The notes beneath the pieces were generated by a model that was not told the DNA's origin, made no database searches, and saw nothing but the letters and a program-made list of their open reading frames with translations. Shown here one piece after another: positions 61,391 through 64,000 of a DNA stretch of 64,000 nucleotides (position 1 is its first letter; every line of letters starts with the position of its first letter). Source of the DNA: Rhizophagus irregularis (Eukaryota; Glomeromycota; Glomeromycetes; Glomerales; Glomeraceae); the NCBI RefSeq assembly GCF_026210795.1, contig NC_089440.1, forward strand, positions 4,526,001-4,590,000, in the 5' to 3' direction. Both the position numbers and the translations under genes were made by a program.

Positions 61391-64000
61391 AGACCTTTCA
61401 TGAGATTAACCGGTTTTAGCTAACTTCCCATACTTCCATGGGAATCGACATTCACGAAAGTACGGGTTAACCAAAATTGTATAAATATCGCATATTTTTC
61501 CCAAAGAAAATTTTCAAATTTCTCGCACTTTGAAAGAAATACCCTTTTCAGCTACTATGCCTTATATTAGATTTTTATTTAACTAATCGGATATTATTAT
61601 CAAATAAGGAAACCTAATGAATGCATTGTATTATTTACTATATATGGCCATTTGAAGAAAATTTCACATGTAAACATTTAGATTTGAAATTTGAAATGAT
61701 AATCATAGTTTCCTAGATTCTAACACAAAAACCACAGCCTAATAAGATGATTATCGGGGTTACAATTGCACCATGCTTGATCATTACCCATTCGAGCACC
61801 AACTTTATTCAAAATACTAAAGAAAAAAATTTTTTTACCCAAAGAGCTATATCCGAAAATATTACTTAAGTTTTTTGAACGCAAATAAACTTCACTAGAA
61901 ATTTATAACCTATCTAAAACTTTATTTTACCTCTTTCGCGTACAGCTTGTTTTTTTTACCAATAAATTTAAAGTTAATGTCATAGGCATGTGCTTATTCG
62001 AATTAAGGATAATAATCAGTTGCGCCATGAGATTAGAAAAATGAAGGCGAAGGTGCATGAGATGGAAAAAGTTCTTACTTCCATAAAACTGGATAAATTT
62101 GAAAATAACGAGTTATTACATAAAAGAGATAACCATTTGGGATATTTTTATAATAACTTAGAATTATAGAGACATAAAATACAAAATTCGTCGTTCTCGT
62201 TATTTCGTTGGTTTCGAATCTTTTTCTTTTTTTTTAGGTCATCGGATTCAATTGTGGTGAACACAATATGAATCACGTGACTATTTATTCATTTTTCCGA
62301 ACCGGATAAATTTAACCACTTTTATAAAATCATTAACATTAACTCCTTTTAACTAAATAAAGTGATAATATTTACTTTTTATTTACTAGTAAACTTATGT
62401 ATCTATTTCCCCCAATTTCAGGAGATGCATGTGTTAACGATCATCCTTATTCTTACCTTTTTTAGTCTCCGGCTTGTGAAATGGTAAAAAAATATACCGT
62501 TTATCCCGCTTTTTTCTCATAATTATTCGAAAAAAGGTCTAGCATAAGCTTTCGAGCAAAAAAAAAAATAATAATAGGGCCAAAGACAACACATCTTTTT
62601 CTTTATTAAAATAAATACTCTGCAGGAGTGCGGGTATACATTTTCACATGATAAATTGGCATAGTCAAATCACATGCTCATGCCATACATCAATACTGTT
62701 ACTGCGCACGATTCCTTGTCTTAATTTCATGCTGGCTAATATACTTTTATTATTGATGAGGGAGTTAGCAATGCAAGGATAATCAGTTTTTTCATACTTT
62801 TATTAAAATAGATTTAGGTAAAGTTTACGCCAATGCTCAGCAAAAATAATCATGTGGAACTGCCTGCGGAAATCTGAAATTTTTATAAATACCCTGCCAA
62901 ATGAAAGTCAACGAAGGTTTTTTATATAGAACTGCGCCACGAACGAAAAGAAATCCTATCTTCTTATATAATAGTTCTTCTTTTAGCCTCCGGGCATCAT
63001 TCTTTAGACACAAATATAATAAGTGAATAGGAATGAGAGTTTTATATTGTAACTTATCATATACTGTACCTACATCAAAGCAAAGCTACCTAACGAATAC
63101 TTCAATAAATTTTTATTAAATAAAAAACTTTCTCTTGCGTAAAGCCTCACGGCCAAGCATTTACGAAAAAAAATATTATTTTTATTCATTGCTTGAAACA
63201 TGTTGTGAGGATATGGGTTATGGGAATGTGGTCTATTAATACTTTCTTTTTGATATCATTTTCATGCGGTTAATTATTCCAGGTCTATATTTTCGAGTAG
63301 GTTCTATTTTCCATTTATGCTAGTGTATATGGATTTATATTTTTGCCGTACGATCGTAAAAAAAAAGGCTATTTCTAGCGAAATGTCCTATATTTTTATT
63401 TTTTATTTCTGGGAGAAAAAAAGTTCTAACACTTTCGCATAATCTAAGATAAAAAATCGACGATTTCTCAAGGTAGGATATTAAAAATGATGTCGTACAC
63501 ACGTGACTAGAATTCAATGCATATGTACTTATTTGCGCCTCATTTCTTTATAGACAGATCAAACCGATTTTCTTCTAATATTCTGAATACTCTGAAGAGA
63601 TTGAAATCCATTGGATTTAGGTTACAGCTCTTCTTAACCAGAGGAGAAAAAAAAAAGTCGTTCCCGAATGTAAACGTTTCAAACGAAACCAAACTTAGTC
63701 CTAGCACGCTAGGTAGTTTCTATCGACATCAGAAAATTCCACGAGAGACTACAATGGTTAAAATCGAAGAAATGGATTGAAAAGGAAGGAAATAAGAAAT
63801 TAGTTAGTAGTGTGAAATAAAAATGATGCTGGGACACTCATTTATGGTCTAGTATTCGAGTACTCCCTCCCTCTTAGAGCGTTTATGACTCTTTGTGCAT
63901 CATTTATTTAAAACGCTATCTTCCTAACCATTTCTTTTTACATTTCTTAGCCGGAAGGCATTTATCTGAAAATTCAATAAAGTTTATCTCTTTTTCTCAT
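61391..64000. other. Mostly non-coding, weak frames only
   Basis: On the minus strand just above 61390 lies the promoter of the membrane protein (TATTTATAC near 61490). On the plus strand 61990-62169 reads RIKDNNQLRHEIRKMKAKVH and continues as a coiled-coil-like frame without a start. 63517-63780 has an ATG-started 87-codon frame with no recognisable feature. The rest shows nothing I can support. Confidence 0.4.

Noticed and set aside
1-64000. tRNA, rRNA or CRISPR arrays
   Set aside because: I looked for T-loop motifs (GGTTCGAATCC type), rRNA-like GC blocks and regular direct repeats with spacers; none is present. The tandem repeats seen are minisatellites or exon arrays.

Overview
The window is a very AT-rich piece of a eukaryotic nuclear genome with short phase-conserved introns. 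It is dominated by tyrosine-kinase-like (TKL) protein kinases whose N-terminus carries a Cys-pair ribbon followed by an N-(F)-x-N-W-T-S-G-N...F-I-Q...Q-L lead-in. That kinase style, together with an Uma2-like nuclease gene, relics of RING and PD-(D/E)XK/Crinkler-like repeat families, a divergent HMG-like gene and many MITEs, points to an arbuscular mycorrhizal fungus of the Glomeromycotina, most likely Rhizophagus or a close relative. The assignment comes from family recognition, not from a search.

Layout. 1938-3531 (-): kinase K1. 6060-6410 (+): small unrecognised broken gene. 7799-9687 (+): kinase K2, one-base frameshift. 10675-11092: hAT-type MITE. 13011-17204 (-) and 18214-23605 (+): two head-to-head giant kinases. 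In each, the N-lobe exon has been tandemly multiplied (6 copies and 8 copies) ahead of a single C-lobe, every copy keeping frame and phase. 26705-28550 (-): kinase pseudogene. 30730-31618 (-): Uma2-like nuclease. About 32800-35133 (-): kinase K4 with a chain of phase-1 micro-exons and a UGA four codons after the start. 36130-38560 (+): relics of repeat-family genes. 40439-40860: polypyrimidine minisatellite. 41020-41725: another coding relic. 42882-44921 (-): 13-exon aldo/keto reductase, the one clear metabolic gene. 46061-47230 (+): putative membrane protein, probably frameshifted. 50026-50547 (-): HMG-like gene. 53935-55572 (+): kinase K5, an inverted close paralogue of K1. 56550-57237: second hAT-type MITE. 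57691-59098 (-): Cys-rich short genes around another MITE-like element. 60271-61390 (-): Cys-rich type I membrane protein. The rest is AT-rich DNA in which I see no gene.

The main discovery candidate is the pair of head-to-head N-lobe arrays. Each module is a hybrid exon: the first part of the C-lobe exon (beta4/beta5, Y-G-I-T-Q-D-P-x-T-K-x-Y) is fused straight to the Cys ribbon, WTSGN lead-in and beta1-beta3/alphaC of a new N-lobe. Only the last module of each array has an intact glycine loop. The products would be about 1,200- and 1,420-residue proteins made of degenerate N-lobes ending in one complete kinase.

Four otherwise coding-looking genes each carry exactly one single-base homopolymer indel. 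This may mean assembly error rather than gene death, and should be kept in mind when reading the 'pseudogene' calls.
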